46,509 bases of DNA from Pseudomonadales bacterium (GTDB taxonomy: Bacteria; Pseudomonadota; Gammaproteobacteria; Pseudomonadales; Azotimanducaceae): NCBI GenBank assembly GCA_016779585.1, contig JADHNI010000025.1:1-46509 (forward strand). The letters are read 5' to 3'. The notes below the pieces were generated by a model. It was not told the origin of the DNA. It saw only the letters and a list, made by a program, of their open reading frames with translations, and ran no database searches. The position numbers and the translations under genes were made by a program. Below, piece after piece: positions 8,113-17,315 of this stretch; the stretch's first letter is position 1; every line of letters starts with the position of its first letter.

Positions 8113-8995
8113 GGTTGAACCGATCTACCTGGTCGATGCCTCGATCTATATCTTCCGGGCCTACTTCTCGATGCCGGATACGTTCATGACCACTGAGGGC
8201 GAATCGGTTAATGCTGTTTATGGTTATACCAGTTTCATGCTGGATTTCCTGGAGAAGAAGCCCGCCTTTACCTCCTTCGCCTTCGATGAAAGCCTGAACA
8301 CCTGTTATCGCAATAAGATTTATCCGGAATACAAGGCTAACCGGGACCTGCCTGACGCCAACCTGGAGTTTCAGTTGAAGAAATGCCAGGAGGCAACTCG
8401 CCTGCTCGGCTTCCACAACCTGTCTCTCCATGATTACGAGGCCGATGACATTATCGGAACCTTGCAGGCAAAGCTGGCGGATGACCGGCCCGTGGTCATC
8501 CTGACGCGCGACAAGGACCTTGGCCAACTGTTGCGTGCCGATGACCTGCTCTGGGATTTTGCTGCTGATGATTACCAGGGACCGGACGCGGTGCGGGAAA
8601 AGTTTGGGGTGGAAGCTCACCAGATCGCGGATTTTCTTGCTCTGGCGGGTGATTCTGTCGACAACATTCCCGGCGCGCCTGGTATCGGTGCAAAATCGGC
8701 GGCGACCATTCTGAATCATTTTGGGGACATCGACAGTCTTTACGAGCGGCTCGATGAGATGGAAACGCTGGCCATGCGAGGCGCCAAAAAGGCGCGGCTG
8801 ACCCTTGAGGAACATGAGGAGAGGATTCGTGTATTTCAGCAGATTACGCGGATTAAGACGGATATCGATCTCAATGTAGACCTCACGCATCTTGAACGCA
8901 CCCCCGCCTCTGCAGATGAGGTGGCAGTCTTTTGTGAAGAGATGAACTTCGGCCAGCGAGTCAGGAGCCGCATGCTGGAGGCAAGCGATGGCTGA
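8105..8995 (+). CDS. 5'-3' exonuclease (FEN/PIN domain with H3TH) related to the PolI N-domain
   Basis: The 296-residue protein is a stand-alone flap-endonuclease domain. Metal-binding acids are visible in YLVDASIYIFRA (about 8-19), FDES, YEADDIIGTL, LTRDKDLGQLL and GDSVDNIPGAPGIGAKSA; the last is the H3TH motif that binds the DNA backbone. YKANRDLPD is the usual substrate-side basic element. The acidic set looks complete, so activity on 5' flaps or RNA primers is likely. It resembles the 5' nuclease of DNA polymerase I and ExoIX/Xni, but the length exceeds E. coli Xni, so no symbol is given. It overlaps both neighbours by 8 bases. Confidence 0.88.
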   Translation: MNEVEPIYLVDASIYIFRAYFSMPDTFMTTEGESVNAVYGYTSFMLDFLEKKPAFTSFAFDESLNTCYRNKIYPEYKANRDLPDANLEFQLKKCQEATRLLGFHNLSLHDYEADDIIGTLQAKLADDRPVVILTRDKDLGQLLRADDLLWDFAADDYQGPDAVREKFGVEAHQIADFLALAGDSVDNIPGAPGIGAKSAATILNHFGDIDSLYERLDEMETLAMRGAKKARLTLEEHEERIRVFQQITRIKTDIDLNVDLTHLERTPASADEVAVFCEEMNFGQRVRSRMLEASDG

Positions 8996-10103
8996 TCGAG
9001 CCCTGAAAGTAGGCCTGGTTGTGAACCCGATGGCAGGTATTGGTGGTCCGGTAGGGCTCAAAGGCAGTGATGGCATGTTTGAGGAAGCCTTGGCGCTGGG
9101 CGGCAGGAGCCAGGTAGCGGACCGGGTAACGCTCTGCCTGAAGGCCTTGCCGGTGCAGGCAATCGAATGGTTTTCCGTCGCTGGCGTGATGGGCGGTGAC
9201 TACCTGAAGGCGCTTGATTTACATTTCCACGAGTCTGCAGAACCTTCCGTTGAGGCAACCACACCGGAAGACACCAGGCGGGTTGTAGATAAGCTGTGCT
9301 CGGTGGGTATCGATCTGCTGCTCTTTGCCGGTGGCGATGGTACGGCCAGGGATGTTGCGGACGCTCATCACACGGTGCCTGCGGTGCTGGGTATCCCCTG
9401 TGGAGTGAAGATGCACTCGGGTGTTTTTGCCACGTCGCCGTCCGCAGCTACAGACTTGCTGAACAGGCTTATCGATGGAGAGGCACTCTCGGTTGTGGAT
9501 GCCGAAGTCCGCGACATTGACGAAGCGTCTTTCAGGGAAGGGGTTGTAAAAACCCGTTTCTATGGCGAACTCCCGGTTCCGGATGACCTCCGCTATGTGC
9601 AGCAGACCAAGGTAGGTGGTCGTGAAAGTGACGAGCTGGCAGTGCAGGAGATCGCGGCTGATGTCATCGAGAATATGACAGACGATACCCTTTACATCAT
9701 GGGTTCCGGTTCGACGGTGGCGACCATACTGGATGCCATGAACCTGCCAGCGACGCTGCTGGGGATCGATGTGGTTTACCGGGGGGCTCTTGTCAAAGCG
9801 GATGCATCAGAACAGGAGCTTCTATCTCTCCTGGCAGAGTATCCGCGCGCAAAGATTGTGGTCACAGCCATCAGCGGGCAGGGGCATATCTTCGGGCGGG
9901 GCAACCAGCAACTCAGTGCTGCGGTCATTCAACAGGTAGGTCCGGAAAACATCATTATTGTGGCCACCAAGTCAAAACTGGCGGCACTGGAGCAGCGTCC
10001 GTTACTGGTTGATACCGGCGACGCTGAACTTGATGATTCGCTTTCGGGCATGAAAGCAGTGTTAACGGGTTATGAGGACCACGTGCTGTACCGCATTGCC
10101 TGA
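8988..10103 (+). CDS. ATP-NAD kinase-like (AcoX/COG3199) protein
   Basis: The 371-residue protein has the NAD-kinase-type N-terminal fold. VGLVVNPMAGIGGPVGLKGSD (about 8-28, glycine-rich nucleotide strand) and LLFAGGDGTARDV (about 110-122) carry the GGDGT motif that binds phosphate in NAD and diacylglycerol kinases. MGSGSTVATILD (about 239) and ISGQGHIFGRGNQQLS (about 300) complete the COG3199 pattern. It probably phosphorylates NAD or a related small molecule in the cytoplasm; the true substrate of this branch is not settled. The start overlaps the exonuclease stop by 8 bases, and the gene ends 9 bases from a convergent gene. Confidence 0.82.
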   Translation: MADRALKVGLVVNPMAGIGGPVGLKGSDGMFEEALALGGRSQVADRVTLCLKALPVQAIEWFSVAGVMGGDYLKALDLHFHESAEPSVEATTPEDTRRVVDKLCSVGIDLLLFAGGDGTARDVADAHHTVPAVLGIPCGVKMHSGVFATSPSAATDLLNRLIDGEALSVVDAEVRDIDEASFREGVVKTRFYGELPVPDDLRYVQQTKVGGRESDELAVQEIAADVIENMTDDTLYIMGSGSTVATILDAMNLPATLLGIDVVYRGALVKADASEQELLSLLAEYPRAKIVVTAISGQGHIFGRGNQQLSAAVIQQVGPENIIIVATKSKLAALEQRPLLVDTGDAELDDSLSGMKAVLTGYEDHVLYRIA

Positions 10104-10112
10104 AGCTGTGGT

Positions 10113-10592
10113 TCAGTCGTGAAGGATGTGTACGACTACTTTGTTGATGGCGATGGAATCACCGCTTCTGAGCGCCCGGCGCAACTGGTTAATCACCAGC
10201 TTCTGGTCTTCGAGCACTGAAGGGGAAGGTTCCACTTCCTCCGGCTGAACAATGCTCACGACGTTCGTCTCATCTTTTTGGTAGACCTTGGCGAGGTAGA
10301 TAGGCTCTGACACCTCGGTCAGCTTCAGGAAGGCCTTGTGTGTCAGCACTGCCTGGTCAACACCGTCCTGGCGGATCGTATCTGTAAAACGAATATATTC
10401 TTCATCTGCAAGCCACATCATGGCGTAGAAACCTGCTGTGTAATGTGGACTGTGCAGGCCGTACTCGTCCGGGTCGTCCACACCCGCGACATCATCCACG
10501 TAGAGCGGTGTCTTCGTCGGGAACGAGGCGTACAGGATGCTCAATATCTTCGCGATATGCCTGTAGAAATTCTCTATGTTGATGTCTGCCAT
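10113..10592 (-). CDS. Conserved-looking protein of unknown function
   Basis: The 159-residue protein is not one I can name. It begins [20 protein letters not shown]. Its central part, [19 protein letters not shown] then [11 protein letters not shown], has the spacing of a winged-helix-like unit, but this is only an impression. A disordered acidic and proline stretch ([12 protein letters not shown], about 119-130) leads to a C-terminal helix and strand. The ATG at 10592 is chosen because a TATAAT box lies just upstream and the sequence before it is not protein-like. It is divergent from msrB and convergent with the kinase-like gene. A regulatory or accessory role is possible but not shown. 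Confidence 0.6.
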   Translation of the reverse strand: MADINIENFYRHIAKILSILYASFPTKTPLYVDDVAGVDDPDEYGLHSPHYTAGFYAMMWLADEEYIRFTDTIRQDGVDQAVLTHKAFLKLTEVSEPIYLAKVYQKDETNVVSIVQPEEVEPSPSVLEDQKLVINQLRRALRSGDSIAINKVVVHILHD

Positions 10593-10616
10593 AGTGCTGG
10601 GAGGCCTCCGCGCCCC

Positions 10617-10622
10617 ATTATA
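10617..10622 (-). promoter_or_regulatory. TATAAT -10 box for the gene at 10113-10592
   Basis: ATTATA on the plus strand gives a perfect TATAAT on the minus strand, 24 bases before the ATG. No convincing -35 was found; the best at 17 bases is CTGCGT. The predicted leader is about 15-18 bases. Confidence 0.45.
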
Positions 10623-10724
10623 CCGGCCCCTGCGCCAAAACGCAGGCCGCCTGTCATGGTTGGCAGGCCGTTCGGGAGTGTGGAAAAATGCGGGCTCTAC
10701 GCAGTGAAACCCGTCGTGGCACTT

Positions 10725-11141
10725 ATGTCGACCAGAAAACCGAAGATTGAGAAAACCACCAGCGAGTGGAAAGAACAACTGACACCCGAGCAGTTTAAGG
10801 TTACACGCAAGAAAGGCACGGAGCGTGCATTTACCGGCGAATACTGGGACACCAAAGCCCAGGGTGTTTACGAATGTATCTGCTGTGGCAAAGCGCTGTT
10901 TTCCTCTGAGACGAAGTACGATTCCGGCACAGGCTGGCCCAGCTTTTACCAGCCGCTGGAAGCTGATGCCGTTCTTGAGAGGGATGATCGCAGTCTGTTC
11001 ATGAAACGCACGGAGGTGGTTTGTAGTGACTGTGATGCACACCTGGGTCATGTGTTCAGCGATGGTCCTGAGCCGACGGGGCTTCGTTACTGCCTCAACT
11101 CGGCTGCCCTGAACCTGAAATCCAGTGGAGGTGAAAATTAA
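10725..11141 (+). CDS. msrB: Peptide-methionine (R)-S-oxide reductase MsrB
   Basis: The 138-residue protein has a full MsrB domain. The structural zinc is held by Cys51 and Cys54 ([10 protein letters not shown]) and Cys100 and Cys103 ([10 protein letters not shown]). The catalytic cysteine is Cys123 in [11 protein letters not shown]. Other signatures are [12 protein letters not shown] and [11 protein letters not shown]. It reduces methionine-R-sulfoxide in oxidised proteins, using thioredoxin, in the cytoplasm; no signal peptide is present. The ATG at 10725 is preferred because it gives usual family length; a GTG at 10704 would add seven residues. The potassium-channel gene follows after 18 bases. 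Confidence 0.94.
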   Translation: MSTRKPKIEKTTSEWKEQLTPEQFKVTRKKGTERAFTGEYWDTKAQGVYECICCGKALFSSETKYDSGTGWPSFYQPLEADAVLERDDRSLFMKRTEVVCSDCDAHLGHVFSDGPEPTGLRYCLNSAALNLKSSGGEN

Positions 11142-11159
11142 TCTCCGGCGAACACTGCC

Positions 11160-12266
11160 ATGCTGAAAATCAAGTCAGAGGTTCTCAGGCGCCGGCATCG
11201 GCGACGTCTCTACCTGCAGTCCAACGACGAACGACGTCGGCACATTTTTGACCTTTTTCTCGCGTTGTTCGCGCTGCTGTCGCTGAACATTGCCGCCATG
11301 ATGTGGTTCGAGCAGCTACCGCTGCCGGACGCCATCTGGCTGACCTTTACCACGGTGACCACGGTGGGTTACGGCGACCTGGTGGCGTCAACCACCGAAG
11401 GACGACTGGCCACCATCTTTCTTATCTACATTGTTGGTATCTTCATGCTTGCCCAGATTGCGGGTGAGTGGATTGACTATCGCTTCGATCGACGTGATCG
11501 AATGAAACGCGGTATCTGGAGCTGGAAAATGAAAAATCACATCCTGATTCTGAATACACCGGATTCCCACGGGGATCGCTACCTGCGACTCCTGGTGGAG
11601 CAAATTCGCGACACGCCCTTGTTGGCCGAGTTACCTATCCAGGTATTCTCACCGCACTTCCCGGATGGCCTGCCATCTGACATTGCAGGCATGGAAGTTG
11701 TGCTTCGCTCTGGCAAGCCGGAAGGCAGGGCGAACCTGTCGGAAGCAAACATAGAAGAAGCAAAGTTTGTTGTTCTGCTCGCCGTGGATACCAATGATCC
11801 GCGCTCGGACAGTGTTAACCTCGATATGCTGGACCAGATGAATGAGTACAACATTCCCGGCCATGTTATTGCCGAGTGTGTCCTGGAATCTAACCGGGAG
11901 AGATTCAAGCGCATGGGTGCGGATGCCGTAATCAGGCCGATCCGTGCCTATCCCGAGCTTCTTGTCCGCTCGATGGCCGCGCCGGGTACGGAATCCATAC
12001 TGGAAGACCTGTTTGTCTATGCCGGTAATCACCCGCGCCGTTATGACGTGTCTTTCAGCGAACGTCAGTGGGGTAAACTCGCAGGCCTGCTCCTGGAAAG
12101 AGGGTTGGGTACACCCCTTGGTTACCTGTCCGGGACTGATGTCATGACAACTAACCCGCCACCCGATGCTATCGTCAGTGGCCACGCCATTTTCATCATG
12201 GTCAGCCAGAATGCGCCGTATGAGCCTGGACTGGTTGAGGAGTGTATTGCTGCAACAGCCCATTGA
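11160..12266 (+). CDS. Two-TM potassium channel with RCK/TrkA-N domain
   Basis: The 368-residue protein has a basic N-terminus, a membrane helix at about 31-49, a pore loop with the selectivity filter TVGYGD (68-73), and a second helix at about 84-102. A cytoplasmic TrkA-N-like domain begins at KNHILILN (about 123) and includes GHVIAECVLESN, with a smaller C-terminal lobe. This is the layout of MthK or Kch-type channels that pass potassium. The nucleotide-binding glycine motif in the RCK domain is degenerate (LNTPDSHGDRY), so ligand control may differ from the usual type. It follows msrB closely and its end overlaps the rhomboid gene. Confidence 0.9.
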   Translation: MLKIKSEVLRRRHRRRLYLQSNDERRRHIFDLFLALFALLSLNIAAMMWFEQLPLPDAIWLTFTTVTTVGYGDLVASTTEGRLATIFLIYIVGIFMLAQIAGEWIDYRFDRRDRMKRGIWSWKMKNHILILNTPDSHGDRYLRLLVEQIRDTPLLAELPIQVFSPHFPDGLPSDIAGMEVVLRSGKPEGRANLSEANIEEAKFVVLLAVDTNDPRSDSVNLDMLDQMNEYNIPGHVIAECVLESNRERFKRMGADAVIRPIRAYPELLVRSMAAPGTESILEDLFVYAGNHPRRYDVSFSERQWGKLAGLLLERGLGTPLGYLSGTDVMTTNPPPDAIVSGHAIFIMVSQNAPYEPGLVEECIAATAH

Positions 12267-12850
12267 AGTCTCCGCTTAACAACTGGCTTGATGCTCTACA
12301 GCTGATCTCCTACCTGGTCGGCATCCTCTGGTGTGTCGCGCTGTTAAATCACATCCAGGGGTATGCCCTGAACCAGTTTGGCATCTATCCACGACACGTT
12401 GATGCGTTGCCTGGCATCTTGTTCTGGGTGCTCCTCCATGGCGACTTCACCCATCTCATCATGAACACAACCCCGCTGTTCTTTCTCGGTTTTTTTGTTG
12501 CGTTGCGTGGCCCGCTGCTGTTCTTCAAGATCACATTCTCTGTCTGGTTGCTGGCGGGTCTTTGTGTCTGGCTCGGTGGTCGACCTGCGTTTCATATCGG
12601 TACCAGCGGTCTGGTGTTTGGCTATTTTGGATTCCTGCTGGCTGTTGCTATCTCCGAACGCAGCCTCGTTGACCTCGCTGTCGCCTCGGTTACCATTTTT
12701 TACTATGGCGGCATGTTTTTTGGTCTACTGCCGACCGCACCTTTTGTCTCCTGGGAATCTCATATTGCCGGCATAGTAATGGGTGTTGTAGCGGCCCGAA
12801 TCTACGGCAAAGACTGGGTCAGGGCCGAATCTTCCGCCAATAATCGGTGA
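12242..12850 (+). CDS. Rhomboid-family intramembrane serine protease
   Basis: The 202-residue protein has about six membrane helices. Rhomboid marks are HGDFTHLIMNTTPL (about 61-74, the HxxxN pair of TM2), the catalytic serine in HIGTSGLVFGY (about 117-127) and the catalytic histidine in WESHIAGIVMG (about 174-184). The Ser-His dyad is intact, so it should cleave membrane proteins within the bilayer. The start is uncertain: GTG at 12242 lies inside the channel gene, while TTG at 12263 overlaps its TGA and gives a cleaner N-terminus, seven residues shorter. The sequence before the next gene holds a hairpin leader. Confidence 0.88.
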   Translation: MYCCNSPLKSPLNNWLDALQLISYLVGILWCVALLNHIQGYALNQFGIYPRHVDALPGILFWVLLHGDFTHLIMNTTPLFFLGFFVALRGPLLFFKITFSVWLLAGLCVWLGGRPAFHIGTSGLVFGYFGFLLAVAISERSLVDLAVASVTIFYYGGMFFGLLPTAPFVSWESHIAGIVMGVVAARIYGKDWVRAESSANNR

Positions 12851-12899
12851 GTTGAGCGTTGGCTGCGACCGGCAGGCGTGTGGTCAGGCGCTGAATACC

Positions 12900-12971
12900 T
12901 ACAATATCAACGGGTCGATTCATGCCTGGTATCTACACCAAATCGACCTCTCTTGCGTCTTACCCCAAGAG
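12900..12971 (+). promoter_or_regulatory. Leader with -10 box and two stem-loops before the efflux operon
   Basis: A TACAAT box at 12900-12905 has no good -35. Its predicted start point (about 12912) falls directly before hairpin 1. Hairpin 1 pairs GGTCGATT (12913-12920) with AATCGACC (12941-12948) and, inside, TGGT (12927-12930) with ACCA (12937-12940). Hairpin 2 pairs CTCTTG (12950-12955) with CAAGAG (12966-12971). The adaptor GTG is 33 bases further on. There is no U-run, so neither looks like a plain terminator; an mRNA leader control element or protein-binding site is inferred. Confidence 0.45.
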
Positions 12972-13004
12972 TCTGTTCCCTGAACTTGCCTGAACGGTGC
13001 TGTT

Positions 13005-14189
13005 GTGAATAACCTGATTGTGAAAATTATCCTTCCCCTTGGCATCGTTGCCCTGGGATTTGGCGTCTACGGCCTGCTTCATGCAATGAAGCCGGAACCC
13101 GAGAAGAAAGACGAGCCTCCAAGAGCGCTGAGTGTATTCGTCCAGCCCGTCACCCTTTCAGATATTCCCCTCAAGGTCACAACGCAGGGAGAAGTTCGCG
13201 CCAGGACCGAGGTGGACATTGTTGCCCAGGTTGCCGGGCGCGTGGTTGAAGTGTCGCCGGAGTTTGTGGAAGGCGGTGTCGTGGAACCTGGCGTACCGCT
13301 GATTGTTATTGAACCCACGGATTACGAGTTTGCAGTGCTCCAGGCAGAGGCCAGGGTGGCGGAGGCTGAGGTTCGTGTGCAACAAGCTGATGCTGACGCC
13401 AATGTTGCCCGATACCAATTGCGAGATGCCAAGGGTGCATCCGACCTTGCTTTAAAGAAGCCACAGGTGGCTGAGGCCCAGGCGAGACTGAAAGCAGCCA
13501 TGGCGGATCTTCAGCAGGCGAGAACCAACCTCGAACGAACACGCATTACGCTGCCATTTCACGGCCGCGTGATTTCTACCTCTGTTGATATCGGCCAGTA
13601 TTTAACGCCCGGTACACCGATAGGCCGAGCCTTCGGTCATGACGTGGTTGAAATCCGTTTGCCTCTTAATGACTCACAGCTGGCGTCGCTCGGATTACCC
13701 ATTGGTTTTGTTGCAGCACGAGGCGAAGGGTTGGCTGTGGATGTCACTGCCCGGGTTGCCGGTCGTGAACAGCAATGGATGGGTGAGCTCCGTCGTCTCG
13801 ATGCTGCCATCGATCCCGGTTCACGCATGATCTTTGGTATCGCTGAAGTGAGGAACCCCTACAGCACGGGCGTTTCCGATTTTGGTATGCCGCTGGCGGT
13901 CGGCGTTTATGTCAATGTGGAGATCTCCGGTCGGGAAATCCAGGATGCCTATATCATTCCCAGGCATGCGCTGCGTGCTGGAGACCAGGTCTATGTGGTC
14001 AATGAACAGGGTCGCCTGGAGATCCGGTCAGTGGATGTTACCTACAGTTCATCCGATGAAGCCGTGATTGGCAGCGGGCTTGAAGTTGGTGATCAGGTGA
14101 TTGTCTCATCCATTCGTAATCCTATCGAAGGCATGGCGCTTGAGGCGTTGCCGTATGGCCTCGATAACTCGGCTCTTGCCAAGGATTAA
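13005..14189 (+). CDS. RND efflux periplasmic adaptor (membrane fusion protein)
   Basis: The 394-residue protein has an N-terminal membrane anchor (about 4-25) and the HlyD/AcrA-type order. The first barrel-sandwich half (TQGEVRARTEVDIVAQVAGR, about 58-77) is followed by an alanine-rich coiled-coil hairpin (about 110-180) and the second lipoyl half, TLPFHGRVISTSVDIGQYL. The beta-barrel comes next, with an end domain including YIIPRHALRAGDQVYVV. It links an inner-membrane pump to an outer-membrane channel. The start is GTG. The pump gene 45 bases downstream is broken, so the adaptor may have no working partner from this locus. No outer-membrane channel gene is adjacent. Confidence 0.9.
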   Translation: MNNLIVKIILPLGIVALGFGVYGLLHAMKPEPEKKDEPPRALSVFVQPVTLSDIPLKVTTQGEVRARTEVDIVAQVAGRVVEVSPEFVEGGVVEPGVPLIVIEPTDYEFAVLQAEARVAEAEVRVQQADADANVARYQLRDAKGASDLALKKPQVAEAQARLKAAMADLQQARTNLERTRITLPFHGRVISTSVDIGQYLTPGTPIGRAFGHDVVEIRLPLNDSQLASLGLPIGFVAARGEGLAVDVTARVAGREQQWMGELRRLDAAIDPGSRMIFGIAEVRNPYSTGVSDFGMPLAVGVYVNVEISGREIQDAYIIPRHALRAGDQVYVVNEQGRLEIRSVDVTYSSSDEAVIGSGLEVGDQVIVSSIRNPIEGMALEALPYGLDNSALAKD

Positions 14190-14201
14190 CAGTATCGGCC
14201 C

Positions 14202-14218
14202 GTCAGGAAATCCCTGAC
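14202..14218 (+). other. Small hairpin between adaptor and pump genes
   Basis: GTCAGG (14202-14207) and CCTGAC (14213-14218) form a perfect 6-bp stem with a 5-base loop. It ends four bases before the GGAGG ribosome-binding site of the pump gene, so it could affect translation of the pump relative to the adaptor. Confidence 0.35.
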
Positions 14219-14233
14219 CACGGAGGGTTGATC

Positions 14234-17200
14234 ATGCGGTCAATCATCGGATGGTGGGCGAATAACCCGGTAGCAGCCAATCTGCTGATGGTTGGTATTC
14301 TGCTTGCCGGGATTCTCGGTTTCACTGCCATGGAGCGTGAAGCTTTTCCAATTTTTGAAGATAACAGCGTTTCCATCGAGGTGATCTGGCCAGGTGCAGC
14401 ACCGCAGGAGGTCGAGGAACAGATCCTGTTCAGAATTGAAGAAGCGCTGAAGGATATTGATAACGTTTATCGCGTTTACTCCACGGCCCAGGAAAGTTTT
14501 GCCCGGATTGAAGTTCATACCTACGCAAACGTCGAAATCGAGTAGTTCCTTAACGAAGTAAAGAACGCGGTTGATTCTGTGACTTCGTTACCCCGGGATA
14601 TTGAGAATCCAAGGGTGCGCCAGCGTATTTTCAGGGGCGAGATGATCCGTGTGGCAGTACATGGGGACCTGGATGAGCGTACGCTCACGCGCCTCGCAGA
14701 AGACCTGCGTGATGAGGTGGCTGCGCTCCCCTATGTTTCCGTGGTTGAGTTGTTTGGTACTCGCAGGGAAGAAGTTTCGGTTGAGCTCTCGGAAGAAGCG
14801 ATGCGCCGCTATGGGGTTTCGTTCTCTGAAGTCGCGGCGGCTATCCGCAGCAGTTCGATCAATCTCAGTTCCGGTCGTGTCAGGACGGAAACCGGGGATG
14901 TGGTCCTTCGTGCTCGTAATCTTGCCGACAATGAAGAAGAGTTCGGTAGCATCGTCATTCGCCAGAACGCGGATGGTGCGATTATCCGGGTCCGTGATGT
15001 TGCGCATGTGGTGGACGGCTTCGAAGATGAAGAGATACTCGCCACCATGAACGGCGAGCCTTCAGTTCTCCTGCAGGTGATGTCCACTGACAAGATGCAG
15101 GTCGTTGCCGGAAGGCGTCAGCCTGACAATCTGGTTTGACCAGGCAGACGTCTACATAAGTCGCATGGGTACCATTGGCGAGTCAGCTTACCTTGGCCTG
15201 TTGCTGGTATTCCTGGTGCTGATCCTGTCGCTGCGACCAAAGGTCGCGCTCTGGGTAACCGCAGGCATCGCCGTTGCCTTTATGGGCACCTTTGCGCTGC
15301 TCCCCGCGAATGACGTCTCTCTGAACATCATGTCGACCTTTGCATTCCTGCTGGTGCTGGGCATCGTGGTTGACGACGCCATTGTGGTGGGAGAGAGCAT
15401 CCACCAGCAAACACATCGTATGGGGGGAGGACCAGAGGGCGCCATTGAAGGGGCGTTTATTGTCAGTAAGCCGGTGTTCTTTGCCGTGATTACGACGATG
15501 ATCGCCTTCGCCCCCTGGTTTTTCCTGTCCGGTACAGACGCGCAGGTGACGCGTCAGCTTTCTATTGTTATTACGCTTGCGCTGGTGATCTCCCTGATCG
15601 AGGCGTTCCTTATCCTCCCGGCTCACCTGCGAAACATGCGTCATCGGGAAGAACTGGGCAGGTTCGCTGCCTGGCAGAAAAAGATCGAGGAAGGCATCGT
15701 GACTTTCTCCAACCAGCGGTACAGGAGCTGGATAACCACGGCCATTGAACACCGGTATGCCACTGCCGCTGTGTTTATTACCGGCTTTGTGATCAGTGTC
15801 GGCGTGTTTTCAAGTGGCTGGGTCAAGTTCAACTTCATGCCCGAGGTCGAGAACGAGATTATCTATATCAATGTTGAGCTGCCTTCCGGCACACCGTATT
15901 CCCGTGCACTGAGTATCCTGGATCAACTGCAGGAAGCCGAACTCAAGCTGATTGAAGAAGTCGAGGCTGAAGCCGAAGCCAAGGGTGGCACTGGCAAGCT
16001 GATCGAAGGCTGGTACACGCGGTCCCGTCGGGATGGCGTCATCGCAATTGTGAAACTGGCCCCCCCGGAGATTCGTGACCTGTCGGCCAAAGAGGCAGCA
16101 ACGCGGCTGCGTGAACTGGTCGGTGAAGTACCGGATGCGGACAACATCGATGTGAACTACACGATGAACAACAATGGGCCGCAGCTGAGCTACGTACTGC
16201 GACACCGGGATATGGACGTGCTGCGGGCGGCCAGTAACGACCTGCAGGCAAGACTCTACACCTATGACGGTACCTACTACGTGCGTGACAACCTTCGCGG
16301 CGAGACTGACGAGTTGCACCTGAATCTCAGGCCCGGTGCGGAGAAGCTTGGTGTGGCCTTATCCGAAGTTTCAAGGCAGGTACGCCAGGCTTACTTCGGC
16401 GAGGAAGTACAGCGATTGCCGCGTGAAAACGGCGATGTAAAGGTCATGGTTAAGTACCCGAAAGAGCAGCGCCGAAACCTTGAGAGCCTGAATAACTTTC
16501 GCGTGCGTACTAACGATGGCCGTGAGGTGCCGCTACTGTCAGTTGTAGATGTCGAGCTGACCACGGGTGTTCAACGTATCCAGCGCCGGGACGGCGAGCG
16601 CATGGTCCGGGTTTCCGCCCATGTTGCTGATGACCTGACCAACGACATCAACATGGATGTGTCTGATACCTTTCTGCCGGAGCTGGAACGAAAATATGCA
16701 GGCCTGAAGATTGGCAAGAGCGGGCGCCAGGAAGCAGAGGAGGAATTCTTCAGCGAAATCGCTGCGCTCTACCTTGTTTCCTTCTTTTCCATGTACGCGC
16801 TGATCGCCATTGCCTTCCGCTCCTATTTCCTGCCTCTTCTGATCATGACGGCAATACCGTGTGGCTTCATGGGGGCGGTTTATGGTCACCTGATTTTCGG
16901 CGTATCCATGGCGCTGTTTTCCTACTTCGGTATTGGCGCGGCCGCGGGTGTTGTCGTGAATGACAACCTGGTTCTGGTTGACCTGATTGGTCGCTTGCGT
17001 GAACAGGGTAAATCGATTGTAGAGGCTGTGGTCGAAGCCGGAGTCACCCGATTCCGGCCAATACTGCTGACCTCGGTGACGACCTTCGTTGGCCTGATGC
17101 CGATCATGGCGGAGCGTTCAACGGATGCACAGTTTCTCAAACCAGCGGTGTTGGCCCTTGCGTTTGGCGTATTGTTCGCCCTGTTTGTTACGCTCTTCAT

Positions 17201-17315
17201 GGTACCCGCGCTCTACTGTATTGGTGAGGACATCAAGGCTGGCTCGAAGCAGGGTGTATCGAGAGTGCGCGAACTGCTCGGTTCCGGTCTGGAAACGCTC
17301 GGTGTGAAGTTCTAG
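14234..17315 (+). pseudogene. RND efflux permease, broken by an amber codon and an out-of-frame deletion
   Basis: The whole region encodes one RND (AcrB-type) inner-membrane pump in three pieces. Piece 1 (14234-14545, ATG after GGAGG) has TM1 and the start of the first porter domain and ends at an in-frame TAG at 14543-14545. The same frame continues as FLNEVKNAVDSVTSLP, the normal next family segment, up to STDKMQVV near 15106. There the text jumps to LPEGVSLTIWFDQADVY in another frame (from 15105), so about 18-20 residues are missing. Piece 3 runs to 17315 with the TM2-TM12 region, including LGIVVDDAIVVGE. Without repair no full pump is made. Real decay or assembly error cannot be separated here. 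Confidence 0.88.

Noticed and set aside
8090-9076. Long minus-strand frame of 328 codons opposite the exonuclease gene
   Set aside because: It is the shadow of a strongly supported nuclease with complete acidic motifs, has no ribosome-binding site, and its protein text shows no domain.
10593-11051. Longer N-terminus for the unknown gene at 10113-10592
   Set aside because: The extension is antisense to msrB and crosses the TATAAT box just before the chosen ATG.
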